In this document: positions 35,385 to 35,971 of the stretch, in pieces
Numbering within the stretch: position 1 is the first letter of the stretch
Layout of the letters: each line of letters begins with the position of its first letter
From: Limnohabitans sp.
Lineage (GTDB): Bacteria > Pseudomonadota > Gammaproteobacteria > Burkholderiales > Burkholderiaceae_C
NCBI GenBank assembly: GCA_009693505.1
Contig: SHXD01000029.1
Coordinates: 1-35,971 of the forward strand
Length of the DNA: 35,971 nucleotides
Reading direction: 5' to 3'
Notes under the pieces: model-generated
Told to the model about the DNA's origin: nothing
What the model saw: only the letters and a program-made list of their open reading frames with translations
Databases searched by the model: none
Program-made: the position numbers and the translations under genes

Positions 35385-35971
35385 TCATGTCAAATCATTT
35401 TCGATCAAGCCAGACGGATGCCACCACCCCTCCTCCCACCAGGCCTTCATCAATTGAACAGCCGCCTCGGTCAAACCCGAGGCCTCTTTGGCAGTTAAGA
35501 ACTTCTCATTGGCCAACTTTTGCAGCAGCTTGGCGTCCCTTCCAGCTGCCCGAAAACTTTCACCATTGATAAAAATGTGCTTGGCATCAAACAACATTTT
35601 GGTTCTTCGATCTAGGTGAACACCACACGGCCATGCAAAGGCACTTAAGACGTCCTGATCCGGGGGATCGAACCAAACACTGGGTTTGGGCTCTGTCAGT
35701 GTTTCACCCAGCAAACAGTTCAATATTTGGGGATCTTTGAGCGCCTTGGCAACTGATTGCGAAGCAAATTTTTGCAGCGCCGCTGGAATAGCAGCGTCCT
35801 TGATAGCGGCTGTTTGACTGGGGTCTTGGTAAATCACATCCAAACTTGAGCCTGCATTTTCAGCCATCTCTTCTGACAGGCCCATCAACAACTCACTGGC
35901 CAACTCGGCACTTCGAGGCACCTTGAAGCCAATGGAATAAGTCATGCACTCACCGACAGCCGTGCCATCGT
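35385..35971 (-). CDS. Cupin/JmjC-type ribosomal oxygenase (RoxA/YcfD-like), C-terminal part; 5' end beyond the right edge
   Basis: The frame is open from the right edge; translated before the internal Met at 35945 it reads DGTAVGECMTYSIGFKVP, family-like, so the gene continues outside the window and ATG 35945 is internal. About 195 residues are visible. The family contains 2-oxoglutarate/Fe(II) oxygenases such as E. coli YcfD, which hydroxylates an Arg of ribosomal protein L16. The Fe-binding HxD...H core is mostly off-window. The visible part has the dimerisation/helical region and the C-terminal winged-helix-like domain (LTEPKPSVWF, GVHLDRRTKMLFDAKHIFINGESF). The specific substrate is inferred only from the family. 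Confidence 0.8.
   Translation of the reverse strand, partial: DGTAVGECMTYSIGFKVPRSAELASELLMGLSEEMAENAGSSLDVIYQDPSQTAAIKDAAIPAALQKFASQSVAKALKDPQILNCLLGETLTEPKPSVWFDPPDQDVLSAFAWPCGVHLDRRTKMLFDAKHIFINGESFRAAGRDAKLLQKLANEKFLTAKEASGLTEAAVQLMKAWWEEGWWHPSGLIENDLT

Noticed and set aside
1..35971. CRISPR arrays, insertion sequences, integrases, tRNA attachment sites or phage genes.
   Set aside because: None seen on either strand by eye; all longer coding regions have housekeeping, transport or catabolic assignments.

Overview
The window looks like a chromosomal segment of a beta-proteobacterium of the order Burkholderiales, most likely a freshwater Comamonadaceae such as Limnohabitans, Rhodoferax or Polaromonas. 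This is inferred from the gene repertoire: a paired cphA'/cphA locus, two tripartite TRAP transporters, a dapA-bamC pair, a parE/parC pair on one strand, a short Ala/Pro-rich lipoprotein, and moderate GC (about 50-55% by eye). No database search was possible. I saw no rRNA, tRNA, CRISPR array, insertion sequence or phage gene, and no gene-free stretch reaches 300 bases.

Region 1 (1-6828) is a cyanophycin locus. Two head-to-tail cyanophycin synthetase paralogues (cphA' then cphA) are transcribed rightwards, and an exporter-type ABC transporter with an unusual N-terminal extension diverges from them and runs off the left edge. The first synthetase has lost the Mur-ligase P-loop lysine and the C-terminal lobe. 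The second is full length with its motifs intact.

Region 2 (6817-12514, minus strand) is a redox and catabolic block: etfB-etfA, a ~600-residue acyl-CoA dehydrogenase, a nitronate monooxygenase-like flavoprotein and a membrane acyltransferase. The acyltransferase TTG start sits in the loop of a perfect hairpin. Region 3 (12515-16629) diverges from etfB across a palindrome-rich 284-bp intergenic region. It holds TRAP system 1 (dctP-dctQ-dctM) followed 2 bp later by an HSL-type esterase. Together these suggest uptake, hydrolysis and beta-oxidation-like breakdown of an organic acid or ester, which is an inference.

Region 4 (16682-20681) contains an MscS-type channel, a class II histone-deacetylase-like amidohydrolase, lytic transglycosylase MltB, a small Trp-rich protein and the 5' remnant of a 3-hydroxyisobutyrate-dehydrogenase-type gene. 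Region 5 (20832-23692) is TRAP system 2. Both TRAP operons carry a terminator-like hairpin between the binding-protein gene and the membrane genes, probably to keep the binding protein in excess.

Region 6 (23729-35971) is mostly housekeeping: comEC, a RidA-family gene, an orphan OmpR-type regulator with a degenerate receiver behind an AT-rich leader, parC and parE, a SAM methyltransferase, dapA, bamC, a low-complexity lipoprotein, and the C-terminal part of a cupin-type ribosomal oxygenase cut by the right edge. The least described item is the ABC exporter with a cysteine-rich N-terminal domain facing the cyanophycin synthetases.
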